A program made the translations under genes and the position numbers. The notes under the pieces are model-generated. The model saw nothing but the letters and a program-made list of their open reading frames with translations, did not search any database and was not told the origin of the DNA. From Actinopolyspora erythraea (GTDB taxonomy: Bacteria > Actinomycetota > Actinomycetes > Mycobacteriales > Pseudonocardiaceae), in contig NZ_CP022752.1 of the NCBI RefSeq assembly GCF_002263515.1, positions 3,658,001 to 3,722,000 of the forward strand: a stretch of DNA of 64,000 bases. Reading direction: 5' to 3'. Below, one piece after another: positions 50,016 through 58,770 of the stretch. Each line of letters begins with the position of its first letter. Position 1 is the stretch's first letter.

Positions 50016-50495
50016 TCAGGCGGGCGGGTCTTCGGCGAGTACGTTGCCGTGCACCCGGCGCACGGTGATGGATCGGACCCTCGACTCCGCCGGTTCCGAA
50101 TCGGCTCCACCGCTTCGCCACCGACCGCCGTCGCCGCTCGGCTCCCCAGCGGCGGGCTCCCCAGCGGCGGGCTCCCCAGCGGCGGGCTCCTCGGTGGCGG
50201 CGGTGAACGCCTCGCGCAACGAGGTCAGCAGTCCCACGAGCTGTTCGGGCAGCCCACCGGCGTGCGACCTCGCGTTCGCCTCCCGAAGCACCGACCTGGC
50301 GACGCACAGCGGACAACCGTCCGCACCCGGCCCTGCCTTCTCCGCGAACGTCCGCAGAAGGGAGTGCTCACCTCGGGAGAGCGTGTTCAGCCACTCCTCC
50401 GCCCTTGCCGCGAGTGCCAGCAGCAGCGAACGCAGCTCCTCGACGAGCCGCTCGTGATCGCCCGCGGTCCGTGAACCGATGTGTTCCTCGTGCAA
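50016..50495 (-). CDS. Conserved hypothetical protein with a CPLC motif
   Basis: 159 aa, soluble. The helical N-terminal half (RLVEELRSLLLALAARAEEW...) includes a GCPLCVARSVLREA segment whose CxxC could bind metal or form a disulfide. The middle carries a run of EPAAG repeats, and the C-terminal part ends in a strand-rich region (VRSITVRRVHGNVL). No family function is recognised. Same strand as the ArsA-like gene 250 bases upstream. Confidence 0.7.
   Translation of the reverse strand: MHEEHIGSRTAGDHERLVEELRSLLLALAARAEEWLNTLSRGEHSLLRTFAEKAGPGADGCPLCVARSVLREANARSHAGGLPEQLVGLLTSLREAFTAATEEPAAGEPAAGEPAAGEPSGDGGRWRSGGADSEPAESRVRSITVRRVHGNVLAEDPPA
50141..50200 (+). repeat. 15-bp in-frame tandem repeat
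   Basis: Unit GCTCCCCAGCGGCGG: three exact copies (50141-50185) and a fourth with two changes (50186-50200). On the minus strand each unit encodes EPAAG or a close variant within the CPLC-motif protein. Likely variable in copy number. Confidence 0.9.
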
Positions 50496-50742
50496 TACCG
50501 CTCACCTGTTCTCCGGTCGGTGGGTGCTCTGCTCACGGGTGTTCGCTGGGGAAGCTGGTCCGTTCGGTCGGGCGCGGACGTGTCCGGTCTTTCCGCGCCG
50601 GTACCACACTGGGGACGACGCGGCCGGGAACATCCCCGCCGCTGTCCGGGCGGAGTCCCGGCCGAGGCCACCGCCGCGGTAGGGCTCTGGGCAACCGCTC
50701 CCCCTGCTACCGGCCGGCAGGAATCCCCGGACGCGGAGGAGG

Positions 50743-51969
50743 TCAACGCATCCACTGCGCCGGGTCCGGCCGGAAGGTCACGATCACGCCGTCGTCGCCC
50801 GCCGCCGCCTCCACCGCCACGCAACGACGCAGCACCGAGGGCAACGTGATCAGCCTCCGGTGCCCGTCCACCGTCACGGCCAGCTCGTCGCCGATCCGGG
50901 CCAGGTCGAGCTCTGCCTCGCGGGTCAGCGGCACGGCGATGCGCAGGGTGTAACGCGAGTCCGGGCCCTTCCCGTCGCGGTCGACCTCGATCAACGGAGC
51001 GCGCTCGGTCCCCGTGATGGGATCGGTTCCGCCGTAGATCTCGCTGCCCAGCTCAAGCAGCGGACCGGCTCCGACCGGTTCCTCGGCGCGATGTGTCACG
51101 GTGCGCAACGGCAGCCCCATCTGTTCCAGCTCGCGCAGCACCCCGCGTTGCTGCTTCCGGCGGGTGCGCAACCAGGCGGCCGCGGTCCCCCTCGCCGAAC
51201 CGGGATCCGGGACCACCCGGTTCGCGATGACGCCGTCGACGTGGATCTGCTGCAACGCGAGCGAGGTCAGGGTGCGGCGGGTCTCGGCGGCCACGACCGA
51301 TTCCGGGGTCGCGACGAGCCGAACGCTGGTCCCTCGTGAGGTGAGCAGTTCGGCCAGCGATTTCAACCGCTCGGCGAGTCCACCCAGCGCCTCGGCGACC
51401 GCGTCCCAGCGTTCGGTGCGGTCGCTGCCCGCGATTCCCGCGAGCATGCCCCGCACGACTCGACGGTGGGTCGGGAACAGTCGCTCCAGGTACCCCGCGA
51501 GCGCTTCCGGCATGGTCAGCAGCCGCAGGGTCTCGGCGGTGGGACCGCAGTCCACGACCACGGCGTCCCACTGGTGCTCGGTGGCCATGCGCCGAACCTC
51601 GGAGAGCGCCAGCAGGTCCTCCACGGCGGGCAGCCGGGTGAGCTCGGCGGCGTCGAGTTCGGAGACCCCCGCACCGGTGAGCACGGTGTGCAGGTGCTCG
51701 CGCAGTTCGGACCAGGACCGGTCGAGCAGGCCACGGGTTCGCACCTCGGCGGCGTACAGCCGGTCACGGTCGTGCTCCGCGGTGTCCGGTGACCGGACCA
51801 CCCGCGGTACGTCACCGAGCTCCACCCCCAGGCAGTCCGCGAGGGAGTGCGCGGGATCGGTCGAGACCACCAGCACCTCGCGCCCGTGGGAAGCGGCGCG
51901 AGCGGCGGTCGCCGCCGCGAGCGTGGTCTTGCCGACCCCGCCCTTTCCGGTGAACATCAGAATTCGCAA
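50743..51969 (-). CDS. ArsA/GET3-like ATPase (Rv2184c-like)
   Basis: 408 aa deviant-Walker P-loop ATPase. GKGGVGKTT at the N-terminus, switch segment STDPAHSLADCLG, and DCGPTAETLRLLTMPEAL; the C-terminal 80 residues form a small alpha-crystallin-like beta domain (YTLRIAVPLTREAELDLA...) seen in actinobacterial members. No arsenite-binding cysteines, so an arsenic role is unlikely. 46 bases upstream of its start ends the SRPBCC gene on the same strand. Confidence 0.88.
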   Translation of the reverse strand: MRILMFTGKGGVGKTTLAAATAARAASHGREVLVVSTDPAHSLADCLGVELGDVPRVVRSPDTAEHDRDRLYAAEVRTRGLLDRSWSELREHLHTVLTGAGVSELDAAELTRLPAVEDLLALSEVRRMATEHQWDAVVVDCGPTAETLRLLTMPEALAGYLERLFPTHRRVVRGMLAGIAGSDRTERWDAVAEALGGLAERLKSLAELLTSRGTSVRLVATPESVVAAETRRTLTSLALQQIHVDGVIANRVVPDPGSARGTAAAWLRTRRKQQRGVLRELEQMGLPLRTVTHRAEEPVGAGPLLELGSEIYGGTDPITGTERAPLIEVDRDGKGPDSRYTLRIAVPLTREAELDLARIGDELAVTVDGHRRLITLPSVLRRCVAVEAAAGDDGVIVTFRPDPAQWMR

Positions 51970-52015
51970 GCTCGATCCTCGTTCGCCCGGCCAGACCGCA
52001 CGGTGTACGGCGGCA

Positions 52016-52459
52016 CTACTCGGCCGATTCCACGCGGCGCTTGAGCTCCTTCAGCGCGGTGTCCATGATCATTTTTTCCGCCTTGCGCTTGAACATCCCG
52101 ATCATGGGGATGGACAGGTCGACCGCGAGGCTGTAGGTCACCTCGGTACGTCCCGGCTCCAGCGGCCGCAGGGTGTAGCTGCCGCGCTGCGACTTCTGCA
52201 CCTGCCCTTCCACCAGGGTCCAACTCACCGAGAGACCGTCGGTGCTCCACTCGTAGGCGAGCGTGTAGGTGTCCTTGACCACACCGGCGTCCAGCACGAA
52301 GCGGACCCGTTCCGCGGTCCCCTCCGCCGTCCAGGAGAGCACCTCGGTCTCCTTGACCGCCTCGGCCCACTCGGGATAGGAGCCGAAGTCGGCGATCACT
52401 GTCATGATCTCAGTGGCCGGGGCCTCGATCACGATGGACTGGGTGGACTGGTCGACCAT
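52016..52459 (-). CDS. SRPBCC/START-like lipid-binding protein (Rv2185c-like)
   Basis: 147 aa with the polyketide-cyclase/START fold: SIVIEAPATEIMTVIADFGS at the N-terminus, a beta-sheet core and the long C-terminal helix (AEKMIMDTALKELKRRVES). It binds a hydrophobic ligand; identity unknown. The start at 52459 (MVDQSTQSI) aligns with the mycobacterial protein. Same strand and order as in mycobacteria, followed by the ArsA-like ATPase. Confidence 0.88.
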   Translation of the reverse strand: MVDQSTQSIVIEAPATEIMTVIADFGSYPEWAEAVKETEVLSWTAEGTAERVRFVLDAGVVKDTYTLAYEWSTDGLSVSWTLVEGQVQKSQRGSYTLRPLEPGRTEVTYSLAVDLSIPMIGMFKRKAEKMIMDTALKELKRRVESAE

Positions 52460-52519
52460 GTCGCGCAGATTACAGGTCGCCCACCTGCCTCCGAGCACTG
52501 GCGGGAGGGTTGGAGAGGT

Positions 52520-53308
52520 TCACCACCGCAGCACATAGGGCCTGCCGAGCTGCTTGAAGTGCCCCACGTTGACGCACTCGGTACGGCCGACACGCGTCCG
52601 TGGCGACAGCGGTTGGTGCACGTGGCCGAACAGCGACCAGTGGGGGCGCTCCCGGTGGATCCGCCGCAGGGCTCCCGAGGAGCCGTACTCCTGGCGACGG
52701 GCGACCACGTCGTAGACCAGTTCGGGAACCCGGGGCGGCACGTGGGTGCAGAGCACGTCGACGGGCCCCATCCGGTCCAGCACCCCGTCGAACTCCGCTT
52801 CGGTGCGCAGATTCGGCACCCACGGCAGGTCGCGCCGCAGGGTGCCGCCGGGAGGCAGCAGGGCCCCACCCGCGAAACCGAACCGCAGACCGCCGATCTC
52901 GGCGGTCTCGCCGTCGAGGGCGCGGATGCCGTCCCCGGTGAACTCGGGCCAGAGGGTCGGGTCGTCCACGTTGCCCGCCGTGGCGTAGGTCGGTGCCGTC
53001 ATCGCCGCGAACAGCTCGGCGTACTGCTCACGCACCGCCTGTCGGACCACGGCGGCCGGGTCGGAAAGGCTGTCCCACAGCGAGCGCAGGTAGGAAGCGA
53101 TCTCGGGCCCCCGGTTGTTGCGCCGCAGCCACGCGAAGTGTCCGACCTTCTCGGGCCCGAACACCGCACCCAGTATGCCCTTCTCGTGGTCGAGATAGTC
53201 CACGAAGTCGATCAGGTCACCGAGTACGACCAGCGCGTCGGCGCCGTCGCCCGCACGTTTGAGGTCCTCGACGTTCCCGTGCACATCCGAGACAACGTGC
53301 ACCCGCAA
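52520..53308 (-). CDS. Calcineurin-like metallophosphoesterase
   Basis: 262 aa. The dimetal motifs are in order: VVSDVHGNVE, VLGDLIDF, AGNVDDPT, CTHVPPR and LFGHVHQP. An insertion of about 50 residues after motif II (LDHEKGILGAVFGPEK...) may shape substrate choice. The start is TTG 53308 with GGAGA five nt upstream; GTG two codons on is possible. Divergent from fadD15. Confidence 0.87.
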   Translation of the reverse strand: MRVHVVSDVHGNVEDLKRAGDGADALVVLGDLIDFVDYLDHEKGILGAVFGPEKVGHFAWLRRNNRGPEIASYLRSLWDSLSDPAAVVRQAVREQYAELFAAMTAPTYATAGNVDDPTLWPEFTGDGIRALDGETAEIGGLRFGFAGGALLPPGGTLRRDLPWVPNLRTEAEFDGVLDRMGPVDVLCTHVPPRVPELVYDVVARRQEYGSSGALRRIHRERPHWSLFGHVHQPLSPRTRVGRTECVNVGHFKQLGRPYVLRW

Positions 53309-53543
53309 GGTGTCTCCGTTCGCCGCTGAATCCGCTGCCCGACCAACCTAACCGGCCGACGTGCCCTCGGACGAACCAACCCGGCGGGTGCCGGAAGCGG
53401 GCAGCGGGACGTAGGGGGAACAATGCGTCGTACGACACATCCCGGCCGATCGGCACGATGCCGAGGGCACGGGGGGCTACCGCCCAGTAGCGCTCGGGGT
53501 TAGGTTGTCCATCACAATTTGGCGTGCTTTCGGAGGATGCAAC

Positions 53544-55355
53544 GTGCGAGAGTTCAGCGCCCCCGCCACTGTCACGGTGGCCACCGAGGAAAACCTCACC
53601 GACATGGTGTGGGCCAATGCCGAGCGGTTCGGCGACGCGGTCGGCTTCCGCCGCCGGGTGGACGGCACCTGGGTGGACGTGACCACGGCCGAGTTCGCCG
53701 CGCAGGTACTCGCGGTGTCCAAGGGGCTCATCGCGGCAGGTCTGCGCCAGGGCGACCGAGTGGGGTTGATGTCCCGGACCAGGTACGAGTGGACCCTGTT
53801 CGACTTCGCGATCTGGTCGGCAGGGTGCGTGACCGTGCCCGTCTACGAGACCTCCTCGGCCGACCAGATCGAATGGATCATGAGCGACTCCGAGGCCGCC
53901 GCCCTGATCGTGGAGTCGCCCGAACACCGCGCCGAGGTGAACTCGATAATCGGCAACGTGCCGAGCGTGGAACACGTCTGGCAGATCGACGGCCCCGTCG
54001 AAGGCGGGGGCTCCACGGCGGTCGCCGAGCTCACCTCGGCCGGTGCGGAGATCGCCGACGAGCGGGTACACGAACGTCGCCGTGCCGTCGGGGCCGACGA
54101 CACGGCCACCCTGATCTACACCTCGGGTACCACGGGCAGGCCGAAGGGCTGCGTGTTGACGCACCGCAACATGCTCGCCGAGGTCCGTGGGGACCTCGAC
54201 GCGTTCCCGCAGCTGATGCGGCCCGGCAACTCGATGCTGATGTTCCTGCCCATGGCGCACGTGCTGGCCAGGGCCATCTCCATCTCCTGCGTCTACGCGC
54301 GGCTGACCCTGGGCCACACCGGCGACGTCAAGGACCTGGTCAACGACCTGGGCTCGTTCCGGCCCACCTTCGTGCTGGCGGTGCCCCGCGTCTTCGAGAA
54401 GGTCTACAACACGGCCAAGCAGAAGGCGCACAGCGAGGGCAAGGGCAGGATCTTCGACGCCGCCGAGGCCACCGCGGTGGCCTACAGCCGGGCCAAGAAC
54501 GAGGCCGGTGGCCCCGGCCTGGCGCTTCGCGCGAAGCACTTCGTGTTCGACAAACTGGTCTACGGCAAGCTGCGTGCCGCGCTGGGAGGCCGCTGCGTGG
54601 CCGCGGTCTCGGGAGGCGCGCCGCTCGGCGAGCGGCTGACCCACTTCTACTTCGGGGTGGGAGTACCGGTCCTGGAGGGCTACGGCCTGACCGAGACCAC
54701 CGCCGCGGCCGCGGTCAACGTGGAGGACGACTACAGGATCGGCACCGTGGGCAAACCGATCGCGGGCACCACGATCCGCATCGCCGACGACGGCGAGGTG
54801 CTGGTCAAGGGGGATGTGGTCTTCCACCGCTACTGGAACAACGACGCCGCCACAGCGGACTCGCTGGAGGACGGCTGGTTCCACACCGGCGACCTCGGTT
54901 CGCTGGACGAGGACGGTTTCCTCCGGATCACCGGCCGCAAGAAGGAGATCATCGTCACCGCTGGCGGCAAGAACGTGGCCCCGGCCGTGCTGGAGGACCA
55001 CATCCGCGCCCACCCGCTGATCAGCCAGTGCATGGTGGTGGGTGACCAGAAGCCGTTCATCGGTGTGCTGGTGACGCTGGATCCGGAGTTCCTGCCGTCC
55101 TGGCTGGCCGAGCGGGGCAGGCCCACCGACACCCCCGCCAGCGAACTCGCCGAGGACCCCGACATGCGGGCCGAGGTGCAGCGGGCGATCGACGAGGCCA
55201 ACCAGGCCGTGTCCAAGGCGGAACGCATCAAGCAGTTCCGGATCCTGCCGCAGGACTTCTCCGAGGACAGGGGGGAGATGACCCCGAGCCTGAAGGTCAA
55301 GCGCAACAAGGTGGCCGAGAACTACGCCTCGGAGATAGCCGCCATCTACTCCTGA
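53544..55355 (+). CDS. fadD15: Long-chain fatty acyl-CoA ligase (FadD15-like)
   Basis: 603 aa AMP-forming ligase activating long-chain fatty acids with ATP and CoA. P-loop YTSGTTGRPKG, GYGLTETT, GWFHTGDLG, the hinge RKKEIIVTAGGKN and the catalytic lysine region MTPSLKVKRNKV are all intact. GTG 53544 has GGAGG seven nt upstream. Its 3' end is followed within 30 bases by copy 2 of the structured repeat. Confidence 0.93.
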   Translation: MREFSAPATVTVATEENLTDMVWANAERFGDAVGFRRRVDGTWVDVTTAEFAAQVLAVSKGLIAAGLRQGDRVGLMSRTRYEWTLFDFAIWSAGCVTVPVYETSSADQIEWIMSDSEAAALIVESPEHRAEVNSIIGNVPSVEHVWQIDGPVEGGGSTAVAELTSAGAEIADERVHERRRAVGADDTATLIYTSGTTGRPKGCVLTHRNMLAEVRGDLDAFPQLMRPGNSMLMFLPMAHVLARAISISCVYARLTLGHTGDVKDLVNDLGSFRPTFVLAVPRVFEKVYNTAKQKAHSEGKGRIFDAAEATAVAYSRAKNEAGGPGLALRAKHFVFDKLVYGKLRAALGGRCVAAVSGGAPLGERLTHFYFGVGVPVLEGYGLTETTAAAAVNVEDDYRIGTVGKPIAGTTIRIADDGEVLVKGDVVFHRYWNNDAATADSLEDGWFHTGDLGSLDEDGFLRITGRKKEIIVTAGGKNVAPAVLEDHIRAHPLISQCMVVGDQKPFIGVLVTLDPEFLPSWLAERGRPTDTPASELAEDPDMRAEVQRAIDEANQAVSKAERIKQFRILPQDFSEDRGEMTPSLKVKRNKVAENYASEIAAIYS

Positions 55356-55381
55356 TTGAAATTTTCCGGTCGGGTTGGCGG

Positions 55382-55496
55382 GTCGCTCGCTCGGCGGAAC
55401 CTCTCGCACGGCTCTCGCTGCGGGCCCGGAGACATCGAGTAGGTACTACGCCACGTCTCCGGCGTCCTCGCGAGAGCCGCACGGGAGAACCCGCGG
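55382..55496 (-). repeat. Structured intergenic repeat, copy 2
   Basis: About 115 bp starting 27 bases after the fadD15 stop, an inverted copy of 4116-4218. It folds as nested stems: 55409-55418 with 55470-55479 (10 bp), 55426-55433 with 55455-55462 (8 bp), and a GTAG/CTAC apical hairpin near 55439-55449. Compared with copy 1 it has a 10-nt extra segment near 55477-55487 and a few small gaps, while stem pairing is kept. No ORF. Confidence 0.68.
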
Positions 55497-55596
55497 GTGG
55501 TCGCGTTGGTGACGTGGCTTTCGACGAGTCGAAACCGAAGAAACCCCCTTTCCTGTCGACAACACGACAGGAAAACATCAGTGCGGAGCGAAAAAA

Positions 55597-55629
55597 CGGG
55601 GCGGGGCACGTCATCGGTGCCCCGCCCCG
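55597..55629 (-). terminator. Strong intrinsic terminator of the NlpC/P60 gene
   Basis: Perfect 13-bp arms (55597-55609 with 55617-55629, 7-nt loop) followed on the minus strand by TTTTTT. It begins 66 bases after the stop of the minus-strand endopeptidase gene. Confidence 0.9.
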
Positions 55630-55695
55630 CTTCGTCCGTACCCGCCCAGCTTCGTCCGTCACCGAGAGGGCGGCTTCCGGGTGAGTGTGGCCGAA

Positions 55696-56748
55696 TCAGC
55701 CCACGACGCGGCGCATCCGGTTGACGGGGGCGATGTCGTCGTAGGGAACCACCTTGACCACCTGGCCACTGGTGGGCGCGTGCACGGCCTTCCCATTGCC
55801 CACGTACATGGAGACGTGGCTGACCGGGCTGTAGTAGAAGATGAGGTCGCCCGGCCTCAGCTGCGAGGCCGAGATCGGCTGCCCGACCTGGGCCTGGGCG
55901 CTGCTGGAACGGGGCAGGTCCACCCCGGTCTGGGCGTAGGCCCAGTACATCAGGCCCGAGCAGTCGAACTGACTGGGTCCCTCGGCGCCGTAGACGTAGG
56001 GCGAGCCCTGTTTGCTCAGGGCCGCCTGCACGGCTCCGGAGGCCGAACCGGCACCACCGGCGTACTCGTAGTCGGTCTCCCCGCCGCCCTGGTACGCCTG
56101 CTCCTGCTCGGCGGTCAGTTCCTCCAGCTTGTCCTCGACCTCGGCGACCCGATCCTCCATCGCCGCTTTCTTCTCGGCGATCTCGTCCTGGATCTTCTTC
56201 GCGTCGGCCTCGGCCTGCGCGGCGCGCTTCCTGGCCTCCTCGGCCTGCTTCCTGGCCTCCTCGGCCCGCTGGGTGGCTTCGGAGAACTCCGAGACCGCGT
56301 TCTGCTTGTCCCGCGCCAGTTCGTCCAGGATGGAAGCGCGGTCGAGGAAGGCGTCCGGCGACTCACTGGACAGCAGCGCCGAGAGCTGGTTCATCCTGGA
56401 GCCCTGGTAGACGGACCTGGTCAGTTCGTCCACCTTGCCGCGGAACTGCTCCTCCTTGGTGTGGGCCTGCTCGACGGCCTTCTCGGCCCGCGCGGCCTCC
56501 TCCTCGGCCTTCTCCAGGTCGGCGAGGCGGGCCTCGTGGTCGTCCTTGGCCCGCTTGTACTTCTCGGTGAGCTTCTCGGCCTTGCGGGAAAGCTCCTGCA
56601 GCTGCTCGACCGCGTCGGACCTGTTGTCGGGAAGATCGGGGTCTGCGATGGCAGGCGCGGAGCTTACTGTGACGGCGGTGGCAACCGCCGTGGCCGTCAG
56701 TGCTCCCCGCATCGAGCGTTTGAGTCCGTGCGAGGCCACGTCGCGCAT
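55696..56748 (-). CDS. Secreted NlpC/P60 peptidoglycan endopeptidase (Rv2190c/RipA-like)
   Basis: 350 aa. Signal peptide (MRGALTATAVATAVTVSSAPAIAD), long coiled coil at about 60-235 rich in Glu/Ala/Lys, then the C-terminal NlpC/P60 domain with catalytic Cys in FDCSGLMYWAY, His in SHVSMYVG and third residue in HAPTSG. It would cut stem peptides in the wall; the coiled coil resembles an autoinhibitory or FtsEX-contact module in related enzymes. The start is uncertain: ATG 56748 is very close to AAGGAG, GTG 56739 or GTG 56763 are alternatives. Confidence 0.9.
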   Translation of the reverse strand: MRDVASHGLKRSMRGALTATAVATAVTVSSAPAIADPDLPDNRSDAVEQLQELSRKAEKLTEKYKRAKDDHEARLADLEKAEEEAARAEKAVEQAHTKEEQFRGKVDELTRSVYQGSRMNQLSALLSSESPDAFLDRASILDELARDKQNAVSEFSEATQRAEEARKQAEEARKRAAQAEADAKKIQDEIAEKKAAMEDRVAEVEDKLEELTAEQEQAYQGGGETDYEYAGGAGSASGAVQAALSKQGSPYVYGAEGPSQFDCSGLMYWAYAQTGVDLPRSSSAQAQVGQPISASQLRPGDLIFYYSPVSHVSMYVGNGKAVHAPTSGQVVKVVPYDDIAPVNRMRRVVG

Positions 56749-57242
56749 TGCTCCTTCGTCCACTCGGCCGCCCTCTCGGGAAGAGTGTTCCGCGACGGGC
56801 ACGGGGTTCCACCGGCGGGCTGATCGCGCCGCGAGCGCGCGCACCGGAGGGGCGCGCTCCGTACCGATGGCGTGCCCGGGAGACTTCCCGGGTCGGCTCC
56901 CCCGACGAGCCGATCAGGCGGCAACTCCGCGGAGCCGCCCGGTTTGGGCAACTGATCGCCGCGAAGTCTCGGTTAGGTTACGAGAGGTCGCCCGTACAGT
57001 CCAGAGCGGGGTGCGGAACACGACGAAAAGTAACTTGATCGATCAGAAGAGTGACACTTCACCGCCGAGGACAGTCCGCCGCGGCAAGACGAACACGACC
57101 GCGCGTCGGAATCCGACCGGACAGATGGGTTCCACAGTGGATTCCGGGTGTCCTCGGGGATCCCGAGAACGGTTCGACGAACGATCCCGCTCTCCCCTCC
57201 CCGCGCCGAGACCGCGTTCCGAGCGGATCAGCCGGAGGACGT
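56749..57242. other. Intergenic region upstream of the endopeptidase gene
   Basis: About 490 bases between the stop of the NYN gene and the start of the NlpC/P60 gene, both on the minus strand. It is less GC-rich around 57000-57060, where a perfect palindrome TGATCGATCA (57036-57045) lies. It probably contains the endopeptidase promoter; no known operator is recognised. Confidence 0.4.
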
Positions 57243-58646
57243 TCACTGGTTCCAGAACGGTGTGACGCGCTCCAGCAGCACGACCGAGGCCACCGCGTAA
57301 GCTCCCCTCCGCCGCACCGAGGTGACCACTTCACGGTCCGAAGTGGCCACGACGATCTGGCGGCCGTCGGGTTCGGCGTCGACCAGGTCGCGAATCACGT
57401 CGTCGGCCTGCACGTCGGGCTCGCTGAACAGCACCCGGACCCCGCGCGGACCGCTCCTGGGCACCGAGACGACGTCGGCCCCGTCGAAGACGACCGTCAC
57501 CTCGGCACCGGACCTGGCGGCCAGCACCGCGAGCTGGTGTGCCAACCGGTCGCGCTGTTCGGCCAGCGGCAGCTCCGGATAACCGGTCTTGGTCACGTTG
57601 TAACCGTCCACCACCAGGTGCACGGCAGGCAGCGCCAGCAGGCGGTCCAGCGCGGCCACGTCGGGCACGTCCTCGGTGGAGCCCGCCTGCGCGCGCACCC
57701 CGCCAACGGTGTCCGCGGGCTTGTGCTCGGCACTGTCGTGCCCGCGTCTGGCGGGACCGAGCTCCCGCCGCAGCCCGGCCACCGACCCCTCCAGGGTCTC
57801 CAGCAGCAGGGCCAGTCTGACCTCGTCACCGCGTCTCGCCTCGCGCGCGGACTGCCGCGCCGTCTCCGCCTCGCGGTAGGAGCGCTCGGCCCTGGTGCGC
57901 TCCTCGGCCGCCCTCGCCCGGTCGCGGTCGCGCTCGGCCACGAGCTCGGCCATCTCCCGGTCCTTCTGCTCGGTCACCCGCTCCAGCTCGGCTGCCAGCC
58001 GCGCCACCTCGTCCTTCTGCTCCCGGAGGCGGACCCCCTGCTGGCGCAGCCGGTTGCGCAACCGGTCGGCATCGGAGCTGTTGTGCCGCTCGGCGGAGCG
58101 GGCGAGCCGGTTCGCCTCTTCGAGCTCCCCACGCAGTCGCTGGTTGTCGGCGGCGAGCCGCTCCGCCCGGGAGACCGCCGAGTCGCGCTGCTCGCGTAAC
58201 TTGCCGTGCTCGACGCGGTGGCCGACGAGCTCGACGTAGTGGGCGGCGGTGACGGTGTTGAGCAGCACGGCCGCCGTGGCGGCCGCCAGGGGGTCCGCCT
58301 GCTGCTGCTCCAGCGCCTCCGGCTGCTTCTTGCGGCACCAGTCCAGCACGGCGGCGTGAAACACCGTCGAGTCCCGCATCGCGGCCAACAGGTCGGACTG
58401 ACCGAGCTTGGCCCGCTTCGCGACGGTGAACCGCGTGATCGGGCGCAACCGCACCGGCACGTCACCGGGACGCATCGCCCCCAGCGCCGCGGCAGCAAGC
58501 TCCGCTATCCGAGCCCGCAGCGGTCCCGGAAGCTCGTCCCAGTCGACGACGGGTCCGTCGTGGCTCCCCGGCGGGTCGCTCTCCGTCTCGGGAGCCTCGG
58601 TGGCTGCTTGGGGGTCGACGTCGTCGCCCGATGTAGGCGGTATCAC
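57243..58646 (-). CDS. NYN-domain (YacP-like) protein with long coiled coil
   Basis: 467 aa. Acidic N-terminus, helical domain at about 40-150, coiled coil at about 155-285 (Arg/Glu/Ala-rich), then a C-terminal NYN nuclease domain: VHLVVDGYNVTKTGYPEL, VTVVFDGADVV, and VQADDVIRDLVDAEP followed by IVVATSDREV. The acidic residues of the PIN-like active site are intact, so RNA cleavage is plausible. Substrate unknown. It is divergent from the DEDDh/GIY-YIG gene. Confidence 0.85.
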   Translation of the reverse strand: MIPPTSGDDVDPQAATEAPETESDPPGSHDGPVVDWDELPGPLRARIAELAAAALGAMRPGDVPVRLRPITRFTVAKRAKLGQSDLLAAMRDSTVFHAAVLDWCRKKQPEALEQQQADPLAAATAAVLLNTVTAAHYVELVGHRVEHGKLREQRDSAVSRAERLAADNQRLRGELEEANRLARSAERHNSSDADRLRNRLRQQGVRLREQKDEVARLAAELERVTEQKDREMAELVAERDRDRARAAEERTRAERSYREAETARQSAREARRGDEVRLALLLETLEGSVAGLRRELGPARRGHDSAEHKPADTVGGVRAQAGSTEDVPDVAALDRLLALPAVHLVVDGYNVTKTGYPELPLAEQRDRLAHQLAVLAARSGAEVTVVFDGADVVSVPRSGPRGVRVLFSEPDVQADDVIRDLVDAEPDGRQIVVATSDREVVTSVRRRGAYAVASVVLLERVTPFWNQ

Positions 58647-58770
58647 TCTTCCAGGCTAAGTGTTTGTCCTGCCACTACAGCATCCGGCGGTTTTCCCGTG
58701 CCGGTTCGGGCCGCCGGGTCGGACGGCCTGCCCGCCACCCGCCGCTCGGGAGGGCATACCGTCGTCGTCG

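Noticed and set aside
53217..55409. 730-codon minus-strand frame opposite fadD15
   Set aside because: Antisense shadow of a clearly functional ligase gene.
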